From Siphonodentalium dalli (taxonomy: Eukaryota > Mollusca > Scaphopoda > Gadilida > Siphonodentaliidae): 64,000 nt of DNA. The stretch is from positions 9,691,287-9,755,286 of the forward strand of contig CP136061.1 in NCBI GenBank assembly GCA_032622095.1, written 5' to 3'. The notes below the pieces were generated by a model. The model worked only from the letters and a program-made list of their open reading frames with translations, had not been told where the DNA came from and made no database searches. Both the position numbers and the translations under genes were made by a program. How positions within the stretch are numbered: the stretch's first letter is position 1; every line of letters starts with the position of its first letter. Positions 11,334-23,076 of the stretch are shown piece by piece.

Positions 11334-14164
11334 GAGGTTATGAGAAATACAGGGCATATGGATATCAATTTATTGAGATGTATGACCTAAAATATGGTAT
11401 TTCATCACACCAGTTCTGTGCCACAAGGCAAATTTGCCTAAGTCCATACAATGGAACACACATTTTGTTTAAGAATATTTTTGTCTTCTCGATCAGAGAT
11501 GCATGAAGGAATCATTTTTTTGTGCACAATATAGTGAGGAAACTAACACAACAGCAAGATATCCCTTCATTATTCTCTAGTTTTTAAAATACTAGACCCT
11601 AAAATATGGATTTTAGCTAATTCTTGGAAATTGAGGCTCCAAAATTAGACAAACTCCCAATTTTGGAGGCACATAACTCGAAAAATACTCAAAGTATCTG
11701 GAAAATGTTTTCAGTTCTGTAATCATGATTGTGCACTCAACAAAATGGATATATAAATGGAAGGACATGTGAAATGAAGTTTTTTATAAACATCCTTGAA
11801 AAGCTATAAATTGAGTCTTTTACCAAATTTTAACAAATTTATTTCACAAAATTTACCAATTTTGCCTTTCTGATTTTTAGTATGTTGTTTGTAATTGGTT
11901 AATAGACATAATCCTGCTAAGAAACATTGTGTTGCAATTAGTTTGAGGTTTGGCACTTTTTTCTCATAAATGCACCGGACTATTTCCACATATTACACAG
12001 ATATGTTAGAGCTCATTTGGTAAATACATAAAAAAATAAATTTGTTTTTATTTTTGTTTGTTTTATCATCAGGCATCAAAATAAAAATGTCTAATGCAGC
12101 GCTTTTTATTGAATGGAATAAAAACCAACTTAATCCGGGGGTGGGGGGATCTGCAGAAAAAGTCCAGATACAGGGACATGGCGAGTGGGTGGTTCGAGGT
12201 CGTAAAAAATGTGTGATGCAATTTTGTTCAATCAACATATTTATTAAAGATTAATTAAGCTATTGGAATTATATTACTTAGTTTTGTACTGTACTTACCT
12301 GTTGCATTAATTCTGAGAGTGATGTGACAATATTAGTGACTAGAGAACACTGTATGCATCGCCAGGTTGGACGCTCATGATATTATCCTGGTACATGTAG
12401 CCAGGCTGTGTAGCTATTATTTTTATCTCTTTCGCTGCCACTCAGCACCACAGGCAGATTCCCCACGGCCAAGTATACCATATACGGTATGTATAGTGTA
12501 TCTCAAGTATCGCTTGGAATAATTTGGTGAAACTTCACATATTATTAGACAAAGTCATCGCAAGTTCAGAGCTACGCACACCACCGCCATAGAGGTCACA
12601 TGACCTTTACACTCTAATGGCTATATTTGATGCTTATTCATGCTATATGGGTGCTATGATGCCATAAATGCATTAATTGGTAATTCTTGGCATTTATTTT
12701 CTCACTTTACCTTCATTAGTTTCAGGGAGGGCCCCATACCCGGCCTATATATGCTATACACACCCATATTTGAAGATGTCACATCACAATGGTGATTACC
12801 ATGCATTCTGTGTGGTCACATTCCATGTACATGTACGGGTAATGCATTAAAATTTCAACATATCACAAATATCTTTGTCTTATGTTGAATAACTTATGAC
12901 TTATGTTGATGAAGCTATAACTATGTTTAGACCTGTTTAAAGTCATTAAGAATGTACCAGCTCCGTCCTGTACACGGCTACATATATAAAACATAAACTG
13001 ATTCTGAATGACAAAATGTGACGTCTGCATGTCAACAATATAAAATGATAACTGTCTGTTTTAATAATGCTTATATAATTATACTCGGCTATGAAAGGAA
13101 ATGTAGTGCGCGTGGTATGTTTGTGAATGATCGAATGTCTTCCTTTAGTATGTGTTGGCGTAAGTGTGTGTATGGATTTTGAGAGAGAGTCACACACTAT
13201 GATACGTACCGTGTGCAAATCAGATATTCAATACTTGTATAAGAGTTGGAATGTTTTACTGAGTGAGATTGATTCCGGATTATTTACATTTACTGATTTA
13301 GTTTTATAAACATGAACATTGTATGGACACACGCACCGTTAGAATAGAGGTGAATGTTACAGGACTAAGATGAATCCCTGTGGGCGACACATAATACATA
13401 TCTTTATATATTCACTCACAAATATATCAATGTTGGCAGAAATCTGGGAACTTTATTATTTTATGATTTTCCTTCTGATTATGATAATACGATTCCACGA
13501 TTCCACTGTTATGGGTTGTATTAATATGGTGGAATATGCTAATTAGTCATTTCTAGAAAGAAAGAACTAGATTGGTATATTTTTTCATATTATTATGATT
13601 TATTTACTAATTCTTGTGGGTGGGTCCCAAAAAGTTGACCTGGAAAAAATAAAAAAATTTGCACAGAGGGTGAGGGGCGGTCAGGTAGCAGAAAATAATT
13701 TTTCAACCCTGTATCTGCAAATTGTGTCATGTACCGCCCCCCCCCCCCCCCCCCCTCACCTGGGTTCACCATAAAATGTGAGTTTGTTGACCAGACTATA
13801 CATATCTATGGACATGTTGGTGAAGACATAACAAATATTATTTTTTTTAATAACATAACAGGCATCCAATTAGAAACACCTACACTAGTAATGCGACCCT
13901 TTATATGCGGCGGCGGCATGAGAACCAAAACCCTTTATGGCCTCATATCTTCATTCAATCTCACAAATATTCTCTCATTCTGTCTCTCACTGTACATTAT
14001 ATAACCTACATACAGAAGTCACACGCATCACACATAATTACAATAAATTCATCGTTATACAATGGAGCGTGAGGGGGAGGGGAGGGGAGGTGAGGTGAGG
14101 GGGAAGAGGAAGGGGAATAAAATGTGGGTGATTAGAAATAAATGATCGACTGAGGAATGGTTAC
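11334..14164. other. Unassigned non-coding stretch
   Basis: No domain-bearing frame and no exon with convincing splice sites. Holds a 19-bp poly-C tract at 13737-13755 and a G-rich run (GGGGAGGGGAGGGGAGG) near 14074. It may be intergenic, or part of an intron of the gene on the minus strand at 14477-15850. Confidence 0.5.
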
Positions 14165-14407
14165 TTAACCCTTTGAGTGCCGGGGGCTGATCTCATCGGC
14201 ACTAAACCTACAAAATAAGTCTGTTTAAGAATATAAGAATAAATTATTAAAATTGTTAAAAAAAAAAAAATTAAAAAAAAATGTTAGGCCAATGCATTCT
14301 CTTATATATGCGAGGCGACCTATGGTCGACTCGCATATATAAGAGAATGCATTGGCACAGGGTATATGGGTTGATACAATAATCGGACCTGGCACTCAAA
14401 GGGTTAA
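14165..14407. mobile_element. piggyBac-like MITE, second subfamily
   Basis: 243 bp. It begins TTAACCCTTTGAGTGCC and ends GGCACTCAAAGGGTTAA: 13-bp perfect terminal inverted repeats inside TTAA. The interior has one 69-bp palindrome (14288-14356) of the same sequence as in the elements at 10954 and 53915, although the terminal repeats differ after CCCTTT. It sits about 70 bp past the splice donor of the cGLR-type exon, hence probably inside that gene's intron. Confidence 0.85.
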
Positions 14408-14476
14408 TAACTTTATGGTTTGTGAAAATAAATCAAAGTTTGTTTGTAAAGTTAATAAATTAAGAGAAAGACTCAC

Positions 14477-15850
14477 CAGCGGGAATAACTCGCATCGACC
14501 AGAGTGTGATGAGGAGATCTCTTATAACATCACGGGGTTTAACATCATACTGAGAGTAGTCTGCATCATACCGAGATATATCCCGGGTTCTATGATGATG
14601 TGCTTCTATTATAGCATTCCATCCGTCATCACTGTGACGAGGGACATCAGATCCATATAGACCCCTCTCATCATTGTTCATGCCCGCTGTACTTCCGATG
14701 TCATGGAATATGTTATGAGTCGCCTTCTGATCCAGACACAGAGCGTAGACAGTGATAATCTCGAGGACGCGGTTACTAAGCTGATCAACGCTCCAAGATT
14801 CCGATTTACCAAAATGATTAAGTAGAAACAATACGATGAGTTTGATATTGTATGAAGGGAAGGCGGCCTTCGGACACGAACAGTGACGCCACCCATCCTG
14901 TCTATAATCCGGGAGGAAATAATGAGCGAGACATTTAGTGAGCTGGTACGCCATTCCTGCACCGGTCCCGGACAAATCATGCATCACCCTCGACTCGGCG
15001 AATGTTGTTGTTAATAGGAACCGATCCCCGTCATCGTTAAGGATGTAGAATGCGAATGGCGGCTGATCTCCGAGCGATTGTACGATTCGATCCCCTCGTG
15101 ATGAAGTCAGACTCTCGTCCCTCATCCCGACCGATATATCAAGCTTCAATTCTGAGTCGTTGAGTGTAAATGTTACAGCTGTGGCTTTATGTCGGTCGCA
15201 TTGCTTGATGTATTTAAGGCCGGGTATCATCTCCACATTACGTATCAGTGAGTTTACTATGAGTCTCCTTAGTGTGTGTCCTGCACTCCATACTCCATAC
15301 ATCCTCTCCTCTACCCATTCAGCTTCCTCTAAGTTATCCTTAATATACTCTATACATGACTCGCTGACTCGGATGTTATACATATTACTCTTCACCGGGA
15401 AGCACGCCTCGTGGTGATTATACAGACACGGCAGAAATATTACAAAATCTGCTTCATCCATTTTAATAGTTTTAGTATTTTCAGCGACGGACCCCAGAAG
15501 GACGACTGCACTCTGTTTAAATATGACTGGATACCTCGTCCTCAGATCCGTCAGCCCCCGCTCCATTAACCTCTCTATATCATGAATGATGATCTGACTG
15601 TCGGGTCGAGAGGCCACCTCGCAGTCTGACACAAAGGAGCGTAACATCTGGTGTAACATGCTCCCGGTATCTGGTGCCGTACAATTCACCACCCGCCGTG
15701 TTATCTCTCTTATCTCCGGGTCGATATCAGCGTCACGACTGTCTAATGTTTCCATGAGAATCGTCAGTATAGAAGTGTTAGCTGACGATTCATGCAGCAT
15801 GTCGTGTTGTGGGTTGAAGTCTGTTGGAATTGATCTCCAGCTCAGATCAC
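14477..15850 (-). CDS. cGAS-like receptor / Mab-21 domain nucleotidyltransferase, internal exon
   Basis: One exon of about 458 codons, read from 15850 down to 14477. Its 5' edge follows TATATTTCAG (splice acceptor) and its frame stays open above the first ATG at 15800; its 3' edge is GCTG|GTGAGT, a strong donor, so the stop at 14460 lies in intron. Counting from the ATG at 15800: a helical N-terminal region (1-95), the nucleotidyltransferase signature GS at 103-104, EAD with acidic E116 and D118, and the third acid D221 in KLDISV, so the metal-binding triad is intact. SYNIKLIVLFLLNH (316-329) matches the conserved C-terminal lobe helix of Mab-21/cGAS proteins. The zinc thumb of vertebrate cGAS is not evident. 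Family knowledge: such enzymes make cyclic dinucleotides on sensing nucleic acid, though some Mab-21 proteins have no known activity. Ligand and product are not readable here. Confidence 0.82.
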
Positions 15851-17517
15851 CTGAAATATAGAAACAGACGTCAGAATATTTAAAACAAGTCAGGAATATC
15901 TATATAATTATTTAATAAAGTATTAGATATTTAATCGTTCACATATAATCTATCATTAACATCATCAAGTGATGCAGCCTCAAATCTGCTTAATATTAAA
16001 ATAACAGACAAGGCTGCAATGTTTCATGTAATAATAAAGCTGTTCAAAATATCAGGCACAAAAAAAGTAAGAAAAATTAATTTGGAGAAAAATATGTTTT
16101 TTTTTTCAAATTTATTTTATTTTATTTTTTTCAAATTTTTTTTTTATTTACTAACGCGGTATTTTTTTTACCAACTTGTCAGTACGTTTCGATCATTAAA
16201 TCCAAAATAACTAAACTCTTAACAATATATCTGTGATATGTGAAGAGTGACTATCATGTAACATAGAGACATAAAACATTGAAGTAAATGATTCTCTGAT
16301 CCTCAGTCTGCTGTAATTATTATAACTCCACAACAATTTAAAGGCCCTGGCAGCTGGACTGGAAAAAATTAAGGTTCGCATGTTAAAATGGAGAGATGTC
16401 AATTTATAGAGAATAATAACAAATGATTTTAACTAAAACAGACTTCATTAAATGGCTGGTTTCTAACTTATCCGTGATGAAGCATAATGTCTTTATAGTT
16501 TTATGCTGTTTATTCACACGTATTATCCAAAAAACATAAAGAATTATAGACCATTTATTATTTATCCATGTTGACTTTTAAAGTCTTTAATGTGAGGAAC
16601 TCAACAAGCCTTAAATAGACAGGAATTCTTGGTATTATTTGGTTATTTTTCCCATTGATTTTAAGCACATTTGTTGAACACCTGCATCATGACTCTCAGT
16701 GAATTCATGTTCATTTCATCTTTGGTGGAGACGGACCGTGTTAGTTTCCAGTCTGACACCGTGTAACTTTCAGTGCTAACACCTGCTTCCTGTGAAGACT
16801 TCAGATAGAAAAACTGGGCACCATTAATCTTTATACTTTGTATGATGTTGAGAAATTTGCTGCCAACCAGGGGGGGGGATGGTGGGGGGGGGGTGCAGGA
16901 AAAAAACTTCAGGATACAAGTTTGAAATTTTTTTATTTTTTGGGACCCACCACCCCAAGAACGCATATATTTTCCTGTCTGATCTCAGACACCCATCCCT
17001 CCAACACAAGTTTTTTCAAGGGCAAATGGGTACCCACCCTCAAAGTTTAATAAAAAAAAAAACAGTGAAAATAGCAGGATAAGGCAGACAAAATGTGTGA
17101 AATATTATAAATAACCATCCGGATATATAATGTCACTCATGTTATCTCAATGAAAGGCACCAGAAATCTCAGAAAATCACAAAACCCTCTTTATAATAAT
17201 TTTATTAATAAACTTGTCAAATAATTAAGGTTGAGTATCCATACCCACGGTTGTTTAATTATATAATTTTCTATCTACAGTCTGTTCTATTAACCAATAA
17301 CAAGTAATTGAAGAACTGACAAAATACATGTATACTTTGCACATGGCAGAAATACAGGGGTTTGTAAATGCACTCGCTGCTGGGCCACACCCCCCCCCCC
17401 CCAATTTGCACGGCCATTATGTGCTGTTCCTACTAGTAAATATGAGACCCATGTATACAACCATGATGTAAAGTAGGTGCATATATAACCCTTCCTGAAA
17501 TATTGTGAAAACCCTGT

Positions 17518-17680
17518 GCCAGTGCATTGTTATACATGTTAGTTGCTCATAGGAAGCCTCGCATATATAAGGGAATACATTTACCTAAGAATATTAACCT
17601 TGACCTTGTAAGCCAGTGCATTCTCTTATATATGTGAGGCTCCCTATGGGTGACACATATATATAAGAGAATGCACTGGC
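17518..17680. repeat. Pair of decayed 69-bp palindromes related to the piggyBac-like MITEs
   Basis: 17518-17585 and 17612-17680 match the palindrome of the MITEs (GCCAGTGCATTCTCTTATAT on one arm, ATATAAGAGAATGCACTGGC on the other in the second copy). The first copy is strongly decayed. GGGTTAA at 17722-17728 may be one terminal remnant; no matching left end is clear. Confidence 0.65.
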
Positions 17681-19360
17681 ACAAGATCTGTAATGCTGCA
17701 CCAGCACTACTCCCATCATGAGCGGGTTAAGGATGTACCTTGAGGGCTGTGTAGGTTTGGATGGGGGAGGGGTGGCAGTGGATAGCATTAGTAGCCCGTG
17801 TGGCAGAAACAGTAATCTCAAAATAAAATGTTATCATCTCAAAGTTGAATACTTGTTTTGTAATGTTATGTTTAATCACTCAGCTTTTCATTATATCGGT
17901 CGGCGCAAAAATCCAAGCTCCCATCTACCTAATGATGAACATCACACGATGATACTGAAAATATGTATCTTCAATATTCATAAGAGTTAAATCACCAGAA
18001 GAATTAAATGAGCTCATATTGGCTTCATAGAGATAATTGAAGATCAAAACCAACAATAAAAACCTGTAAGAATTTTTTTTTTTTTCAGTGAAATGTTATC
18101 CTCATAAAATGCGGGACCCACTCCATGATATTGTTTAATTAAGGAAAAATTATTGTGTAAATATTGAAACTAAAAGCCCCTTCTCTTCATTAATGCTCTA
18201 TTTTGGTCCAGTTTATAAGCCTGAATATATGGACATTTAAAATATTTTAAGTAGTCAGAATTCCCAACACCCCACCCCCCCCCTCCCCCGGTGCCAACGT
18301 CCAAGTGAAAATCAACAGCAAAAAAGGCCAAGCCTGGATATAGTGTGTCTGATATTTGCAGAATGAGGTCACCAGAGGGTTATCTGTTAAAATGTGTATA
18401 TGTTTATATACACAAAGGTGCAAAGTGTATGTGACATTTTTTTCTGTAATTAATACATGCACATATGTGGAATCTAGATATTAAGTTTTGTGATTCTACA
18501 ACCCTGATATATTGCCTTCCAGCTGTTGAAAACTTTCACTATTGAACCCTCGGATACGTATTGTTTGAACATCATGTAAAAGCTATTTCTGCAAAAAGTT
18601 CAAACTCTCTATATGCCATAAATCGAGTAATGAATTTCCTTCCTATTGACGGTCTCTGTATGCTGTATTTAACTTTAGTTCCCATATCCTCTGTTGAATT
18701 GAGCTATGGTGGAATGATGGTACAATAGAAGATTTAACCTGTTCTCACATGTCACATGACAGGACTCATTATGATTATTGAAAGAATCAATATAAATACT
18801 TATAATTTTATGGTGTCGAGACGAGGACGACCTGATAGGTTACTTGTCCCCTCCATGTGACTTACTAGTATCTCATTTTTCTTTCTTTAAACTTTAAACT
18901 ATATAAAGTTAATTTCAGACTAGATAATTCCCATAAGATGAGGCCTAAGCATAATTAGGTCACCAGAGGGTGAATTTGGTGATGCTAGCTGAATGGCTCC
19001 CATCTAGAGGCCACCAAAAGATCCATATGAGGGATGTCATCTGTGGGGTGTTCTAAAATGATTTACTCATGTAAAGAGTAAGATTCAAGATGAATGCCGA
19101 CGGCCATATTTTCATAAATGAAAGTATCATTAACATTGTAACTCAACTTGGAGAAGGAAAAAATTTCACGCTTTCACTTGCCAATAGTGACTGCGCTTTG
19201 ATTATAATTACTTTGTTCGCATATAGAACACAAATTTATCGCGCCCATAATGGACCTTGGGGGACCCCAAAAGAAATGGGCACCATACAAGATTTACTGC
19301 CTCCCAACAAGACATATCAGTAAACAACCCATGTGTTCCTTTTGATTGTAACAGGAAAAT

Positions 19361-19465
19361 TATCAAGTACTTACGTGATTTAAGGGACAACAAATTATCA
19401 AGTACTTACGCGATTTAAGGGACATCAAATTATCAAGTACTTACGCGATTTAAGGGACATCAAAC
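19361..19465. repeat. 35-bp direct repeat, three copies
   Basis: TATCAAGTACTTACGCGATT followed by TAAGGGACATCAAAT recurs at 19361, 19396 and 19431, with one or two differences (ACGTG in the first copy). No coding meaning is apparent. Confidence 0.9.
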
Positions 19466-21150
19466 TATCCCACATCATGGACATCCTGAAAAGCAATGGC
19501 ATGAATATAAATACAAATCTATTACTATGCAATAGTATGAGTGGTATTGTGTGTTTATTCATGTCGTTGGCTCTGTTAAGACTAACTAGGATATGTGACT
19601 CTCTCACCGGCATCATCGCGACAAAGTGAATTAATTCACATTAGAAAGTTCAGAGATGAATGAAAATAATATTTCTATCTGATACTGTCATCACTGGGAG
19701 GCAATTTGGGTGAGACGTCACACTTTTATAAACCTGAGGATCTACATGAGTTATGCATGGTAAACTGGAGTCCGTAAACACAGATTTCCATGGCCACTAG
19801 CACAAATCGAATAACTGCTACTTTAACACTGTCACGTTACAGTGGTGAGGGATCAGGCAATACACGTCACTAGTTTAAAGTTGTCTTACACATTACTAAC
19901 TACCCAGGACAGAGGGCAATGCTACTGCCTAAAGTATAAAACTTTTTACCTTCATTTTTATTGTATTTAGGAAAAAATATTATCTTTTAAAGCAATAGAA
20001 CTTTGCTTGATATCTACAAAAATCAGTGTTTTATATACAGAAAATTAAATTAGAACAACTCATTCCAAGCTGAAATTCATGGTGAGCTCTCTTATTTTCT
20101 CACCTGTAAAGTGATGCCATTTGAGTGGATATAAACTTTCTCCCATCATTGCTATCATCAGATGCAGAACAATTGGACAGACAGAGCTCTTTTCTATCCA
20201 TTCTGCATGTTTCCGGACACTGGATGATAAAAAAAATAATATTATAAATGCATAAATAATGAAAAATTTAGTGGTACCAGGTGGTAACAGAGATAAAATA
20301 TCAGGCCACAGTCATGCCAATCAGATTCATCTATTTTCTAATTAGCGTTATATGTTTGTCATTGTCCACTACGCGAAAAATTACCAACAGTCATAAAAAC
20401 TCACTAAATTTTATATTTGTTTTATGAGCTTCACATCGGTAGATCACAAATTTACATTAGCCACAATTCTATCAGAAAGGAAGTGTTATATTGCTCGATA
20501 TTAAATACAGCTTCTGATGAGGTGATTCAACACGTGCAGTTGTTGTTAAGAGTTAATAAACATCATCCAATTTGATTCAAAATCTGATTCAATTTTGAAA
20601 TATAAATGGTGACACATAGAGAATTTTTTTTGTGAGGATATTTGGATTTTTGAGAAGAATCTGCAAGCCTCGGAGTATTATTTTCTAACCAAGATGTAGT
20701 ATACTAACTGTCTGATGCAATAGTATACATGTCTCTATCAGCACATTAATCATCCTCCGTTGAGCTGAGTTGGCTGAATCTAAATTCAATGATGAGATCC
20801 ATTGTTCAGAGGTTCTTTTGCCGCCCTGTAAGAAGTATTACATCATTAAAGATTGATTATCTCTTTAAATAACACATTTTATATAGTTTCCTGGGTATGA
20901 AATAATATGTATGAGTTGGGTAGGCTGGATTAAGATTAAATTATGCAGTATATATCTCATTTTTAATCCTTTTTAAGACGTTTGAAAATTAAAATAATGA
21001 AATAAGTTTGTAAACAAAATGTAAGATCCGCAGTCGGAAATCCAAAATGGCCGACAATTTCAGAAAAATATTTTTAGACAATTATTTATCTGTATCTGTA
21101 TGTGGTTTCAGTGCAGGATCCTGTCGGATGTATTAGCACACGGGATGAGA

Positions 21151-21777
21151 CTATGACGTGGTGTTTGATGTTGTTTCGTCCTCTGATGGAAGTAGGGAGC
21201 GCATAGAATCTTCTTCAAGATGGTTCCAGTCAAGAATAGTCCTTGGAAAGTAGGAATTTCGGAATTCTGCACGATCAGCCTTAATAATTTTGTATGGTTT
21301 AGAGTTTATACACTCTAGGCTTTGCACAAAGTTATTTGCAGTGAAGCCGTCGAATTTTTTGGCCTTGATTTTTCTCCCACTTTGATGTTTAGGTCTCAAG
21401 AGTCCTTTGGTGTCGATAGCTGGGACCAGTCCATCCACTATCTTGCCAAACAATTGCACTCTTTGGTCTGTCCTCCTGCCTTCCAGGGTCTGCAGCATGA
21501 GATGTTTCCACATGTTTGTTACAGCTCCTTCTTCTCTAGATGTATAATCACCGGTGATAAACCTTACTGCCCTCCTCTGTATCCTCTCCAAATTTTCAAT
21601 GTCTCTCTGCAGATGAGGGTCCCATACGACTGCTGCATACTCTAGTTTGGTGCGCACTAGTGTCTCATACGCGATTTGTTTGCTCTTTCCTGGTGCTCTT
21701 CTCAGGTTCTGGCGAATAAATCCTAGAGTGCTGTTTGCCTTGCTTACTGTTTTCCCGATGTGAGGTGACCAATGCAT
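21151..21777 (-). pseudogene. LINE reverse transcriptase, C-terminal remnant
   Basis: An open frame of 208 codons holding only the region after the catalytic palm of a non-LTR reverse transcriptase. Near the start is HIGKTVSKANSTLGFIRQNL, then LEYAAVVWDP and NLERIQRRAVRFITGDY, a pattern typical of the thumb/C-terminal region in CR1/Jockey-group LINEs. The motifs with catalytic aspartates are absent: the copy is 5'-truncated, the usual result of incomplete target-primed reverse transcription. The 3' side ends near 21060-21120 in AT-rich GATACA-like sequence; no target duplication was found. The frame is unbroken, so the copy is fairly young. It cannot encode an active enzyme. Confidence 0.8.
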
Positions 21778-21959
21778 GTCGTTGGATAAAGTTGATAGAT
21801 TGTGTCTGTTGTAATATTAAGTGTAGCTAGGATATACTCAGTTTCAATAATTAAAATATAACTGAAAATAACGAAAAAACACAAATAAAAAAGACAGTCA
21901 TGAATATCAGGGACCCTTATTGAACAGAAGGAGTTATTTTATATTTAAACGAGATGGAC

Positions 21960-22760
21960 TGTCGTCCGGTACATACCCCCCTAGTGGCATACCGCCTAGT
22001 GTGGGCATATCTATAACTTATGACTCAGACAGATGGACCCAAAAATCAGCATTTTCATATAAACGAAGATGAATAACTAAAGCACAAAAAAAACAAAAAA
22101 CAGTTGAATGTGCCATTAAATGTCCTCATAGTGGTGAACATCCATACAAAATTTCATTGAGATCCGAGACCTGAACAGACATCGGATGGACCAAACAGCC
22201 AACATGTCCAGATAAACAAACTTGAATAACTCTAGAATGGAAAAGCCAAACAGAACAATGGAACCCTCTATTGAATGTCCTCACAGTGGTGAACATCCAT
22301 ACCAAATTTCATTGAGATCCCAGCACAACAGTTGAAGTTACGACATGAACAGACACAAGACGGACCAAAAAGCCAACATTTCCAGATAAACAAAGATGTA
22401 TAACTCTAGAATGGAAAATCCCAACAAAACGATGGAAACCTCTATTTAATGTCCTCATAGTTGTGAACATCCATACCAAATTTCATTGAGATCCCAGCAC
22501 AACTGTTGAAGTTACGACATGAACAGACACCAGATGCACCAAAAATTCAACATTTCCAGATAAACAAAGATGAATAACTCTAGAATGGAAAATCCGAACA
22601 AAACGATGGAACCTAATTTCATTGAGATCCGAGCACAATTGTTCAAGTTATGACATGAACAGACATCGGACGGACGTACGGACGGACGTACGGCTCGACG
22701 CACGGACGGACGGACAGGTGCAAAACAGTATACCCCCCTTTTAAAAAAAAAAGGGGGTAT
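21960..22760 (+). mobile_element. Small tandem-core element with CCCCCC/GGGGG hairpin, second copy
   Basis: The left end is GACTGTCGTCCGG and CATACCCCCCTAG. About four core units of 160-180 bp share AACTCTAGAATGGAAAA, CATACCAAATTTCATTGAGA and AGTTACGACATGAACAGACA. Then comes a CGGACGTACGGACGG microsatellite (22672-22715) and a terminal hairpin, TATACCCCCCTTTT-AAAAAAAAGGGGGTATA. Ends and layout match 2215-2992, but the core sequence differs, so the two are separate subfamilies. Confidence 0.6.
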
Positions 22761-23076
22761 AAAAATCCAAATAAAATCAATATTAATTGATAGACGTATT
22801 CATGTCTATTATTTTATGCCCATGAAACTATATAGATCATTTGTGGAAGAGATAATCCACCTTTAAGAGATAAGACCACCTACATCACAATCACAGTCTA
22901 TATATCTGCAGATCGACCTGCATCAACATCAAGAGATTCTGACATTTGTATAAATGCTCAAATAGTCGAATATGGATTTTAATAGTTGAGATGCAATGAA
23001 ATGTATGTTTTTTGAAAGAGGAACTACCGTAAGATGACCAGAGAGCATAATTTGGTTTAAACAATATTGTTTTTTA

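Larger units (their letters stand above)
15851..21120. other. Non-coding stretch upstream of the cGLR-type exon
   Basis: Minus-strand intron followed by unassigned DNA. Upstream exons of the cGLR-type gene are expected here, but I could not pick one with both a coding signal and splice sites. Holds poly-T (16098-16150) and poly-C (17390-17401) runs, palindrome relics (17518-17680), a 35-bp triple repeat (19361-19465) and scattered pieces of the GCAGAATGAGG family (18355, 18930). Confidence 0.5.

Noticed and set aside
14678-15417. Frames on both strands inside the cGLR-type exon
   Set aside because: Shadows of the minus-strand exon, which carries the conserved motifs.
19361-19465. 35-bp triple repeat as a CRISPR-like array
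   Set aside because: Units are contiguous without spacers, in an animal genome.
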